A model generated the notes under the pieces. That model was not told where the DNA came from. It was given only the letters and a program-made list of their open reading frames with translations, and ran no database searches. From Haberlea rhodopensis (Eukaryota; Streptophyta; Magnoliopsida; Lamiales; Gesneriaceae), in NCBI GenBank assembly GCA_907163345.1, contig CAJQUN010000423.1, positions 310,001 through 374,000 on the forward strand: a stretch of DNA of 64,000 bases, given 5' to 3'. A program made the position numbers and the translations under genes. Position 1 is the first letter of the stretch. The number at the start of each line of letters is the position of its first letter. Of the stretch, positions 48,579 to 60,300 are shown in pieces.

Positions 48579-48597
48579 AACCATTGCTCTGATACCA
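48579..48597 (-). promoter_or_regulatory. B2 primer-binding site
   Basis: Minus strand TGGTATCAGAGCAATGGTT; the first 12 bases match the iMet primer type. Confidence 0.9.
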
Positions 48598-48601
48598 CTA
48601 A

Positions 48602-50832
48602 TGTAAGGACCCCCGTGCCCTTAACCCGTTATTAGTGTATTAAGTCATATCATTGGTGCATATGATCATACTATCAGGGGAAAAACCACATGCAAGTGCA
48701 ACACCATTTGCTATCCAGAAAATTTCTTGCATTTAAACCACATAATATTCAAATTCCCCAACCATGATTATCCATATAGCATGCACCCTCATAATACACT
48801 AACATACTCTTAGTTCATTTAGCAATTCTATATCTAATTGCGTGCAAACCATAAATGAACAGAGAAGAGCCGTAGCCCGCTTATACATTCCATATACACG
48901 TAATATGTACTCACATAAGAGTACCCAATGAATAAGCGTGTATCTAATGTATAAAACACTCTGCTGGATACCGTTACTGGTGCTTCGATCCTGGAAGCAC
49001 CTCTCAAGCGTAACTCGATCTCGACTCTGGATCTGAGCGCCTATCCATCCAGCTCTGGTACCTCGATCCTGGAAGTACCTCAATCAACAGCCCGAGCTCA
49101 ACTCCAAAGCCGCTGCTACACCTGTACCACCTGCCCCAACAGAGACAGCCCCCACACGGGGTGAGCATATCAATATCCCAATCCGATAACCACAACAATA
49201 CAATTCATAATTTACAACAATGTAAATGCTATGAAATACAAAATATACTCCCTGGATGGCATCATCCTCATCCGGGGTTTCCTGTACTGTCCCTGTTCTC
49301 AAAACACTGAAACCATCAAATTCCCAAATGCCAGTTAATCATTACATTGATTAACAATTCTATGAGCCATATACCAATGTCATAATCAATAACATCAAAT
49401 CATTAAACAATGATTATAGACAATCCATGTTTCTCACTTATGGTTTCATAGTTCTATTTCATTGCTCGCTCTACAATAGCGGCATTCCATTTCCACGCAT
49501 GCTCGATGGCAGCGGCGTCATAATCGATGTTCGGTCACAGGCGACAACATCCCAATCATTACTCGCTCAAAAGCGGCACCATGCAATTCTCAATGCATAT
49601 ATAGATATTTGAAGCAAGTACAATAAACCATGCATTTCAATCTCCGTTTATTGCTAATACCATGTGTCATGCATTTCCACACACATTCATTGCAATACAG
49701 TGTACCAAGCACTCAACAATTGCAATTATATTAAAGGGCTATGCTCGTACGTCATACGTACCTTAAAATTCCGTAGTCCGAATCAAACTTTGCCTTGGTC
49801 CCGTTACCCGATTAATATGTGCTAACACACAAAATAACTCACAATTATTTATGAGCACACAACATATACCCAAGCATGAATCAAACCCCCAAATACATCA
49901 TCAATGTACCCATATAAGCTCCCGAAAAAATTTGGGAAATATATTTTTTTTTTAAAAAAATTCACTATTCATCCCTACCTATCGATCGGTAGCTTCTACC
50001 GATCGATCGGTAAAACCCAGATTTTTCATATTTCGCTACGGCATTCGACCGATCGATCGGTAACTCCTACCGATCGATCGGTAGAACCCTAAAACCCGAA
50101 AATCACCATTTTTAAGAGCTTGAAACCCCCACCAACCATACCCCAACTCCTCCCAACCCAAAACCACAACAAATCCGCACCCAAGGACCTCCAACAAGGG
50201 TGTTAAACTCAAATAAAGAAACCCAAAAGATTTTATGATTTTCACCAAAATCACCCAAACCAAATCAAACCCAAAACTCAACCAAATTCAACAAAATTAC
50301 AATCAAATCAAAGCTACAAGAGAGGAGAAGGAGATTACCAGCTTTTCTTCAAGAAATACGGCCCCTAAATCGTGTTCCCAACGATTTCCATTGAAGGGGA
50401 AAGAGGGGAAGGGTTTTGGGGTGAGAGAGGCGAGAGAGAGGGAGAGGAGAGGAATGGAATGGATTCCAAATGACGGAATCCCGAGTCCAACTGGTATATA
50501 TAGCAAAAATGCCCCAGAATACCAATACTTCCACAAATACATCATGATTCATTAAAAATCATCTAGTTTTCAAAAACTCTCTCTCCTACACCAAATCCCC
50601 AGACTGGCCCCAACATAAGGCACCCCGGACACCAAGTCCCACCAAAACCCAACACATAGGTTTTTCACCAAAATGAGGATACAATCTCATCCTTTGGATC
50701 CAACGATCCCAAATGCCCGATTTAACAACCTCGGGAGACCCAAAACTACAATTAATTCCTAATTGCCACAATTAAAAATCCATCAAGGATTAATACCACA
50801 CCGGGTTAACACCATAATCCCCGGACATCACA
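48602..50832 (-). repeat. B2 5' LTR (2231 bp)
   Basis: Nearly identical to 42269-44483 with few substitutions and indels, so the insertion is fairly recent. TATATATA at 50495-50502. Four palindromes at 49980-50079, the first decayed to TATCGATC. Confidence 0.9.
49980..50079. repeat. Four-site GATCGATC array in the B2 5' LTR
   Basis: Two pairs, both read as 21 bp. Confidence 0.85.
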
Positions 50833-51380
50833 CCGGTCAAGGTTGACAAATTCACCATTCCGGTGGATTTCATGGTGCTAGACATAAAGGAGGAGGCGGA
50901 CATGCCATTGATACTAGGGAGACCATTCCTAGCTACTGGAAGGGCCTTGATAGATGTCCAAGAAGGGAAGTTGATCCTCCGAGTAGGGGGGATCAAGTAA
51001 CTTATGATATGTTCAAAGTTTTGAACACTACACGCACTGAGCACCGATGTTTTAGTGTCAATATCATTGATACACTATTTGTTGATGCGATGCAGGTTAA
51101 GAGTGAGAAGAAGGTGGATGTCACATTGAATGGCCAACTAAGAAGAGGTAAATTTGGTGTAGGGGACTCGGTATTAATGAATAGGAAAAAGATGAGATTT
51201 TTTCCATGGGAGTCTGATGCACCATGGGCTGGACTGTTCAAAGTTGTCAATGTTCTACCATTCGACACCTTCAAACTGAGAGATGACCATGGGGGACTAT
51301 TCACTGTGAAAGAGAAGTGGTTACGACAAGACCACATGGAGGATGGAAAATCATCCCCTACTGGCCCTTGCGGCACTTGA
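50833..51380 (+). pseudogene. F protease end joined to integrase C-terminal tail
   Basis: The first part, after the TSD copy, completes the Athila-type protease region: KVDKFTIPVDFMVLDIKEEADMPLILGRPFLATGRALIDVQ. An extra G in a run at about 50987-50992 shifts the frame to a stop; the other frame continues QVTYDMFKVLNTTRTEHRCF. After about residue VDAMQV the protein changes to GKFGVGDSVLMNRKKMRFFPWESDAPWAGLFKVVNVLPFDTFKLRD, which has the look of the Athila integrase C-terminal domain (a GD-VLL/N-R-K/FPGK-W-GPF pattern). RT, RNase H and the integrase core, normally well over 1000 residues, are missing. The frame ends at CGT and a stop at 51378. The deletion is inferred from known family order. 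Confidence 0.75.
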
Positions 51381-52389
51381 GCGTAAACGGTAAAAGTCCA
51401 GCTTGGGACTATAAATCAAGAACTCTTTCTTAGCGCTTTGCTTCGTTTTAGTTTATTTTGGTTTGTTTTGTTTTTGTTTTTGATTTTGGCGAGACTCCAT
51501 GCGTGCTGTGATCTGTCCAACATTATACCCCACGAGCTGATGAGGAATTGGACAACGATCACTGACGGTCGTTGTCAACGGTAAATGTTTTGTCTTACTT
51601 TCCATGCCTATTACATTGAGGACAATGCATGAATTAAGTTTGGGGGAGTGCATTACTGTTTCATGCTTCTTATTTGGAAATTGATCGTTTCTTGAGCACC
51701 AACAATTTTTTTCTTGAAAATGAGTTCAATTAGTAAGATAAGAATAAATCATAGTTGTGGTCTCTACTACATGATGATATTAGTCTCACTTTGCATGTCA
51801 ACTTGAGTTTTGATGATTGTAAAACGTGTTTGTGAATATCTTGTTCTCAGTAGTATGTCAAAGATGAGGAATATATTGAGCACATTTGAGTCATAATCTT
51901 GTGAAACGCACTTGTAGTAGTGAAAATTTTTGTGAACTTGAATTGTTTTTGAGCATCTTAGAGTACCTTAGAAACTATTTGATGATGACACTTCAAGGCA
52001 AAATTTTATAGTCATGAACTTGATTAGGAGATGATATAGGCGACCTTTGGACCGTTTGAGCCTATCAAGCTTACCATGATATATATTCATCTCTAGTGTC
52101 ACATTTTGAGCCTAATTGCAAAAGAATGGAGTTGTTGAACATACTATTAGCCCCCATTCAACAAATTTCTTTGGCAACTCATTATACCCACATATATGAG
52201 CCTAAATTGAAAAAAAAAAATTATCCTTACCTTAAGGGAGTATAATGATTCTCATTAGATGCACATACATTGCTATATTTTGATGAGCTTATTATTGAAA
52301 AATTGATGAATGAGAAAATAAAAAGATAGATAAAGCCTTGGAAAAAAATGTATCTAAATAAGACCCAAAGTGGCCAAGGCTAAAGAAAA
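51381..52389 (+). other. F 3' non-coding internal region
   Basis: Contains the CAGCTTGGGACTATAAATCAAG motif core shared with G after gag, and GAATTAAGTTTGGGGGAG at about 51632-51649, typical of Athila tails. The rest is AT-rich with no gene. A2 interrupts it at 52390; flank gaaaa is the presumed TSD. Confidence 0.75.
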
Positions 52390-53134
52390 TGTGATATCCC
52401 CGAAATAATTAATTGCAATTTGGGCATTAATTGTGTTTATATGATTAATTATGGTGGTAATTAATTGATTATGTGCTGGATTTATTTAATGTATTGAAAT
52501 GCTTAGTCACATGATAGAGTGACCGGGGAGAGCATTTCAGGGTGCATGTTGTGCATGTTGGGAAAATTGTTATTAGCATGATTTATTTGCCATGGTTAGC
52601 AATTAATTGTAAAGCATGAGTTTAATTGTGATTATGGTGCATTTTGGTGAAATGCCTTTTAAATATCATGTTGGGATGTTTAATACATCATGTTAGTTGT
52701 GGGGATAAATTGGACTTGTTTTAAAACCCCTACCCCCACCTTTACCAAAACACTTTACTAAATCCCCCAAAATCACTTCCCAAAAACCCTACCCTCCTCA
52801 TTTTCGTTTTTGAGCTTAGGGGTGAAGAGAATCCTTCCAAAAACCTTGATTTGTGGAGTTTATTGGGAGATTTGAAGTTCCCAAGAGGTATGGATACCTT
52901 ATTGTTGATTTTGTAGTGTTTTATTTGAGTTTGGATTGGATTTGAAATGGTTTAAAATGGGTTTGTTTTGGGTTGTTGTGGTTTTGGTTGAATGTTGGAT
53001 TTTTGAGGTGCTTAAAGTGTTTATGGAAGGTTATTATGTGTTTAAGGTTATTGGTTTGTTGGTAGGGGGGTTGGTATGGGTTGGAATGGAGTTTTGGAGC
53101 ATTAATGGCGATTTTTCGCGATACAGGGCTCGGC

Positions 53135-53338
53135 GATCGATCGCCCGTTTTTGGCGATCGATCGCGAAGAGGCGGTACGCTCCAGAAGCATATGGCGATC
53201 GATCGCCACATTTGGGCGATCGATCGGCGAGGGTGGCGATCGATCGCGCCAAATGTGGCGATCGATCGCCGAAAGAGCAAAAATTGATGTTCGGGCAGTG
53301 TGATCTCGCGATCGATCGGCCCTTTGTCGCGATCGATC
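53135..53338. repeat. Eight-site GATCGATC array in the A2 LTR
   Basis: Neighbour spacings read 21, 21, 20, 22 and 21 bp within clusters. Flanks mostly GGC/GCC or CGC/GCG. Confidence 0.9.
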
Positions 53339-53698
53339 GCGAGTCACAAAATATGATTTTTTGGATTTTATTGTAGGCTTTTTGGTATTGGACTATTATT
53401 GGGTTCTAATATTGAATTGTGTGAATATGTAGAACCATCCCAGGTGGCAACACAGCCAAGGAATTGAAGTCCTACCACATCCTACTTTTTGGAAAGGTAC
53501 GTAGAGGACGTACGGGCACCCAACGGTACATGTATCTAATATACTCACTGTTTATGCATTGTGGATGCGAGTATATATGTGATTATGCATTGTGGATGCA
53601 AATACATGTTGAATTATGCATGATGATTGTATATGCATATGATGATTATTGGTGCACATCCCATGAGTCGTGGTCATCCCTTGATGATTTTAATTCTT

Positions 53699-53887
53699 GC
53701 CGCAATTTGTTTTGTTGCCGCTAAATGTGAAGCGAGGGGTGGGAGCGCCGCATGTCACATTTGAGCGTGGTTATCATATAGGGCGAGGAAAGAATATTTG
53801 CCGCTCAATGTGAAGCGAGGGGTGGGAGCGCCGCATGTCCATTGAAGCGAGGTTATTCTATGCCGCCTATATGTAAATAAGCGAGGG
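53699..53887 (+). repeat. Module M repeats in the A2 LTR
   Basis: Two full units plus a partial one. Arms AAATGTGA/TCACATTT in the first, CAATG/CATTG in the second, around GCGAGGGGTGGGAGCGCCGC. Confidence 0.85.
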
Positions 53888-53957
53888 GCATTAAAATACA
53901 TTGTGATGGACAGACTAGGGATTGGTGATTGGTATTTGGTTTGATGAGATGGTATTG

Positions 53958-54190
53958 TGTCATGACATGTGTAGACCATTAAATAATTTGTTGATTATAC
54001 TCATGAGTTATGGTACAGGGACAACCAAAATGGAAGCGTTTAAAATGCATGGGGAAAACAGGAAGTGTTTTATTATGATTTATGCATTTACGCTTTATAT
54101 TCATATTCTGTTGCAAATGAATGATATCATTGCTCATGTTTGGGGGTTGTCCTTGTAGGTACATTTTGGCACGATAGAAGGGCTAAGACG
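53958..54190 (+). repeat. Block N in the A2 LTR
   Basis: Lies after module M here, but before it in B1 and B2. Confidence 0.75.
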
Positions 54191-54459
54191 GGTTGAGGCG
54201 GTGAGCTTGAGAAGAACACTTTTGGGAAAGAAGGGACAGGATTACTTTTCTATAGTGTCTACTCTAGGAGTAGTGTAAAACTATAGTGGATAATATTCAT
54301 TATTTTGATTGGAAGTGTAATTAATTCATTGACAGTCCTTATTTTGGCTTGTAACTCTTATGGCTCATAGTCTCAACACGATTATTTTACTCTGATAATT
54401 TATGTTAGCTCTAATTATGCCTTTAATCCGCAGTTAAGGAACTAGGGTCCTTACATTAG

Positions 54460-54478
54460 TGGTATCAGAGCAGTGGTT
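54460..54478 (+). promoter_or_regulatory. A2 primer-binding site, initiator Met tRNA type
   Basis: TGGTATCAGAGCAGTGGTT, four bases after the LTR. Confidence 0.9.
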
Positions 54479-54669
54479 AGAGAACCCGGGAACGAGTGAA
54501 GGGTAGTCTTAGCATGATTGGCTAGGTGCTTACATTTGGAGCATGTTTATGCATGTGGCGCATATTGATGTATATCCTGTTATACTAACATGCTTATTAT
54601 CATTCCTGTTATCTAACGGCATAACATATATAGTTGTTTTGGAATTGTTGTTAACCTTTGTGTTACAGC

Positions 54670-55862
54670 ATGGCTGCTATGAATGTGGGGAACCTTAATG
54701 AAGAGGTTGGCGATGTTGGGAGCGTGAACGCAAGCATTGGTCAGGCAAACCCTATACCTCCACAAGCTTTAGGCATGGAACCAGTGGCTCAGTTATTGCT
54801 ACCTGGTGAGATTAGCTTGACTCAATTTCTGTATTACCACCCGCCCCGGTTTGAGGGAACAGAATCAGGAGAGGAGGCTGAGGAGTGGCTGGAAAGGCTT
54901 GAACAGATATTTGTATCGGTTCCTTGTGCTGTTACAGCATGGCTGAGACTGGCGGAGTTCCAGTGGGCAAAGAAACCTTTTAATGTGGTGGAGGAGCACA
55001 GTAATGGAACTGAGAGCACAGGGTGCAATGATTGATTGGACACTCTTCAGAACCCGGTTTCTGAACCGGTACTTCTCCGCAGCGGCGAGACAGACGAAGG
55101 AGGATGAGTTTGCAAGTTTGAAACAAGGGAACATGACAGTGTCAGACTATGCCATGCAGTACTCTTCGTTGTTGAGGTATGTTCCCCACATTGCCACCAA
55201 TGGACACGCCAAGATGAGAAAAGGGGTTGCGACCGGAGCTCTTTGACCGGGTTATTACTAATAACCCCACTTCTTTTGATGATGCTCTCACAAGAGCAGA
55301 ACTTGCGGAGATTGGAGTTGGAGCTTATCCTAGTGCTGTGCCACCCCAAGTACCACCACAGAGACAAGCTATTGATAGCTTGAGGCCCCGAGGAGAGCCA
55401 TTTAAACCTCGTGGTGCCTTTTCATCTTCACGGTTCAGTGGGAAGAAATTCTTTGGGCAGAAACAAGAGGGCAAGAAGAACAATTGGTCAGCCAACCGAG
55501 GGCCTACGCAAGGAAATAGATCGGGGGAGCCAAGGTGCGACAATTGTGGAGGGCCACATTCTTCGAGTAAGTGCCCTGCCTGTTATAGCTATGGCAAGAT
55601 GGGCCACATCTCTCGGTATTGCCCCACCCAGGGAGGACAGTCAGAGTTTCAGGGCAACAGGCCGAGATTTGATGACAGGACAGTACACCAGAGGCAACAG
55701 TTTGTGCCTCGACCATCGGGAGGTCAGATAGTGGGACCGTCCCAGGGACTGGTGTATGCACTGACCAGAGAGCAGGCTCAGGCAGCCCCAGAGGAGGTGA
55801 TCGCCGATACTTGTCATTTATTTACGTACCCTGCTTTTATTTTGATAGATACATGTGCCTCC
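54670..55862 (+). pseudogene. A2 gag and protease start, frameshifted
   Basis: ATG at 54670 (MAAMNVGNLNEEVGDVGSV). Gag core LTQFLYYHPPRFEGTESGEEAEEWLERLEQIF; frameshift near 54980, after WAKKPF. The frame 54983-55246 continues WWRSTVMELRAQ to HAKMRK, then a second shift, and 55227-55862 carries the rest: CDNCGGPHSSSKC, CYSYGKMGHISRYC (second Cys of the knuckle changed to Tyr) and the protease start ILIDTCAS, where A1 has DTGAS. E is inserted right after this Ser. Two frameshifts and two key-residue changes show it is dead. Confidence 0.9.
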
Positions 55863-57361
55863 TGTAAGTAATCCAAGAGCATACAACGCAGCGGAATAAA
55901 ATTTTTATGGATTACTAACCAGCAGATCTATACATAGGATTTCATATCGGATAAAGGAATTACAAGTGTCTCACCCTTGTAGCGTGTTTGAAGCAGAATC
56001 CTCGTTGTAGCACCACGAGTCACAAACGAAAGTTTGCACCTTCGTCTCTACGGTATCCACACGATCAAATCGAAAGGGATGTTCAAGAACAAGTTGCTAG
56101 ACTTATTCTTGAACAAACAAGACTCACGGTTACAATAACCGATCGACGACCGCTTCAAACCACCAAGAGATCACACGACGGCGGCGGTGATCTTCACGTC
56201 TTGGAGGAGGCGGCCGAGAGCTTGTGATGATTAGGTTTAGCTTTTGATATCAAAGTATGATATGAAAGTATCATTAACAATTAATCAAAACCTTGTATTT
56301 ATATTATAAGGCTTTTAATTAAGGTTCAAGACTTTCTTAAAGTCTTATGGGCCCAAACCCATGATTTAATTAAAACCTTTTAATCACTTAATTAAGACTC
56401 TTCTTAATTAATTAATTCATCCAATGAATTTAATTTCCCTTCTCGATTTAATCTTTTGTGCGACCCGATAGGATCTTGTAATGTTGGCATTGACATAAAA
56501 TCTCATTTTATGTCGCAAGCATTGAGCGGTATCTAGCAACACATCAATGCTACCCAAATTACAAGAATGTCAATGACTCGACATAACCTTTAGAACTTGT
56601 GATAATATTAACCATGTAGCTTAATCCCTTTGTCCTTTGTGTTTAGATTGAACACGAGTCATGGAATAGTCATACTCGTATATCCAATCTTTATTTCTTG
56701 ATCCCCAAGTAGAACTAGAATAAACGAATAAGCTCGATATCTCATATCGACTCATTCGAGCATGGCCATGCATTTTAGTTCTCACTTGATCAAGGGCCAA
56801 ACACATCTCCTGTTATATAGGAGGGACAAATCCTATCTCGATCAGTCAACATCCCTCTACATAATTCGTAGTGTATCCAATAGTCGCCTTTATAGATTAC
56901 CATGTTACGGGTAACGTTTGACGATATCAAGATACATAACTCCTTATGTTGCGATCTCTGATGATCACAAGTCGTAAGGATTACATACATTATTATCACT
57001 ATGAGAATTGCATATGACGATCATATAACTATCCATGTTGCATTCTCATGGTGGGTCTGTCCAGTACATCGTTCTCTAACATGTACCCATATGTTGATTT
57101 GATATCTCATATCAATGAACAATTCATCGATCAACACATACTAGTCTCTACGTATTATCATTATCCCTTTCATGATAATACTTGACTAGGGACATCTTTA
57201 AGAATAATACAATATTATTCTAAGGACATTAACATATATATTAATTCACATTGCACAGTTAAAAGAATAATATATAATAATGAATTGCCATTCATAAAAT
57301 CATATTACATTGTATGTCATAAACAATCATCTAATTATATGTCTTAGGGCATATCCCAACA
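55863..57361 (-). repeat. E 3' LTR (1499 bp)
   Basis: Minus strand TGTTGGGATATGCCC to ACTTACA. Polypurine tract AGTGGGAGATT just beyond, at 57362-57373. Confidence 0.9.
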
Positions 57362-57376
57362 AATCTCCCACTTGCA

Positions 57377-60300
57377 CTAAGACCACTCAGACATATACCT
57401 AATGCCTAGAGATCTAGTATGACGATCATGCTTCTGCTGTGACAGTGGCTTCGTCAATGGGTCAGATACATTATCATCTGTTGGTACTTTGCATATTTTA
57501 ACATCTCCCCTTTCAACGATTTCTCGAATGAAATGGAAACGCCTAAGTATGTGCTTGGATCTTTGGTGAGATCTTGGTTCCTTAGCCAATGCGATCGCTC
57601 CATTGTTGTCACAATAGAGTTCTATCGGATCTTTAATGCTAGGCACCACTCCAAGTTCAGAAATGAACTTCCTCATCCAAACAGCTTCCTTTGCTGCATC
57701 CGAGGCAGCATTATACTCAGCTTCCGTTGTAGAATCGGCTACTGTTTCTTGCTTTGAACTCTTCCAGCTCACAGCACCTCCATATAGGCAATACACATAT
57801 CCAGATTGCGATCGAAGATCATCTTTGTCAGTTTGGAAGCTTGCATCAGTGTAACCCATTACATTGAGCTCTTCCTCACCTCCATAAATCAAGAATGTAT
57901 CCTTAGTCCTTCTCAAGTACTTCAGGACGTTCTTGACAGCAATCCAGTGACCTTCACCCGGATCAACTTGATATCTGCTCGTCATGCTCAAAGCATACGA
58001 TACATCGGGACGAGTACATATCATGGCATACATGATAGATCCAATAGCTGACGCGTATGGAATCTTACTCATGCGTTGTCTCTCATCTTCTGTTGAAGGA
58101 CACTGTTCCTTCGAGAGATAAATGCCATGCGTCATAGGCACGAATCCTTTCTTGGATTCTTGCATGCTAAACCTTTTAAGCACCTTGTCTATGTATGTAC
58201 TTTGACTTAGACCAAGAAGCCTTCTTGATCTATCTCTATAGATCTTGATTCCTAATACATATGTGGCTTCTCCTAAATCTTTCATCGAAAAGCAGTTCCC
58301 TAGCCAAATCTTTACAGATTGCAAGGCAGGGATATCATTTCCAATAAGAAGTATGTCATCTACATACAACACTAGGAAAATGATTACGCTCCCACTGACC
58401 TTCTCGTAGACACAAGGTTCATCTTCATTTTTGATAAAACCAAACTCTTTGATTGCATCATCAAAACGAGATTCCAACTCCGAGAAGCTTGCTTCAATCC
58501 ATAAATGGATCGTTGTAGCTTGCATATCTTTCCAGCATCCTTTGGATCGACAAAACCCTCGGGCTGTGTCATGTACACATCCTCGAGCAGATTTCCATTA
58601 AGAAAAGCTGTTTTGACATCCATCTGCCAGATTTCATAATCATGAAATGCAGCTATTGCAAGTAAGATCCTTATGGATTTAACCATGGCCATTGGTGAAA
58701 AGGTTTCATCATAGTCAATACCATGAATTTGTTTGACTCCTTTTTCAACCAGCCGACCTTTATAGGTTTGTACGTTACCATCCATATCGGTCTTTTTCTT
58801 GAAAATCCATTTGCACCCTATGGGTCGTACCCCTTCAGGTGGATCAACCAAAGTCCATACTTGGTTTGCATACATGGATTCCATCTCAGATTTCATGGCC
58901 TCTTGCCATTTCTCAGAATCATTTCCCATTATAGCTTGTTGATAAGATGACGGCTCATCCTCATCAATAAGTAGTAAGTCACCTTGTTGAGTCACAAGAA
59001 ATCCATATCTCTATGGCTCCTGGTGTTCTCTTACAGACCTACGCTGGGCTTGTGTCTCTTGAGCAGGTGCTTCTTCCACAACAGCTTGTGGAGCCTGCTC
59101 TGTTTCCATCTCAATCTCAGGTTCAGTGTTTTCTTGTGGTTGAACTTCACTAAGTTCTATTTTTCTCCCACTGGTTTTTCTAGAAATAAATTCTCTTTCA
59201 AGAAATACACCAGTCCGAGCAACAACTACTTTGTTCTCGGTGGGATCATAGAAATAGTATCCTTTCGTTTCCTTAGGATACCCCACAAATAAACACTTAT
59301 CAGATTTGGGCCCAAGTTTTTTAGTGGCGTGACGTCTAACGAAAGCCTCACAACCCAAAATCTTCATAAAAGATATACTAGGACGCTTCCCAGTCCATAT
59401 CTCATATGGTGTCTTTTCCACTGATTTAGATGGAACACGGTTCAGTAAGAAAATCGCTGTTTCTAGAGCGTGTCCCCAAAACGATATCGGAAGATCTGCA
59501 TGACTCATCATTGATCTAACCATGTCCAACAAGGTTCGATTTCTCCTCTCGGATACACCATTCCATTGTGGAGTATACGGAGGAGTGAGTTGTGGGACTA
59601 TCCCACACTCCTTTAGATAGTCATGAAACTCTTGGCTTAGGTATTCACCTCCTCGGTCTGATCGAAGGATTTTGATACTTTTGCCAAGTTGGTTTTATAC
59701 TTCATTCTTGAAATCTTTGAACTTTTCAAAGGTTTCATGCTTATGCTTCATTAGGTATACATACCCATATCTACTGAGGTCATCTATAAATGTAACGAAG
59801 TATTGAAAACCACCTCTAGCTTGTGTACTTATTGGTCCACATACATCACTATGTATTAGTCCCAATAAAACACTTGCCCTTTCAACATGTCCCATGAAAG
59901 GGGCTTTTGTCATCTTGCCCATTAAACAAGATTCGCATGTTTCATATGATTCAAAATCAAATGAATCTAATACTCCATCCTTATGAAGTTTAGATATGCG
60001 GTTCTCGTTTATGTGGCCCAAGCGACAATGCCAGAGATAAGTCGGATTACAATCATTATTTTTAATCCTTTTAGTATTTATGTTATAGATAGGCATATCA
60101 AGATTTAATACATAAAGACCATTTACCATTTGTGCACTAGCATAAAACATATCATTTAAATAAATAGAACAACAGTTGTCCTTTATTATAAATGAAAAAC
60201 CATACTTGTCTAAACAAGAAATAGAAATTATGTTTTTATTAATAGATGGCACAAAATAACAGTCTTTTAAAATCAACGATAAACCAGAAGGTAAAGCTTA

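Larger units (their letters stand above)
42269..50832 (-). mobile_element. B2: LARD-like element, opposite orientation to B1
   Basis: Complete: 5' LTR 50832-48602, PBS, internal region, polypurine tract, 3' LTR 44483-42269; 8564 bp. Perfect TSD ccggt (42264-42268/50833-50837) in the protease codons of F. Same family as B1 and same order of internal blocks, but LTRs hold fewer palindromes and the hairpin array is shorter. Confidence 0.95.
20574..52389 (+). mobile_element. F: Athila-like element, split by B1, B2 and A2
   Basis: Own pieces: LTR, PBS and gag start (20574-22873), gag to protease (40863-42268), protease end and integrase tail (50838-51380) and 3' non-coding (51381-52389). Continuity is shown by reading frames that rejoin across each insertion: LSKF then FPPSK across B1, and EDVPV then KVDKF across B2. 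TSDs: B1 agttc (22869-22873)/agttt (40863-40867); B2 ccggt (42264-42268)/ccggt (50833-50837). The 3' LTR would be right of the window. RT, RNase H and the integrase core are absent, so it is an internally deleted derivative. Confidence 0.85.
52390..54455 (+). repeat. A2 5' LTR (2066 bp)
   Basis: TGTGATATCCCCG to GGGTCCTTACA. Contains eight GATCGATC sites (53135-53338), module M (53699-53887) and block N (53958-54190). Confidence 0.9.
52390..55862 (+). mobile_element. A2: Ty3/gypsy copy, interrupted by E
   Basis: 5' LTR, PBS, gag and the start of protease, then E at 55863. Same family as A1. The remainder would be right of the window. Confidence 0.9.

Noticed and set aside
53034..53376. Open frames rich in DRS, AIDR and RSI peptides over the palindrome arrays (also at 6660-6989, 11088-11538, 13695-13961, 23612-23848, 39168-39404)
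   Set aside because: GATCGATC lacks stops in all frames and gives the same peptides on both strands. They are shadows of the array, not genes.
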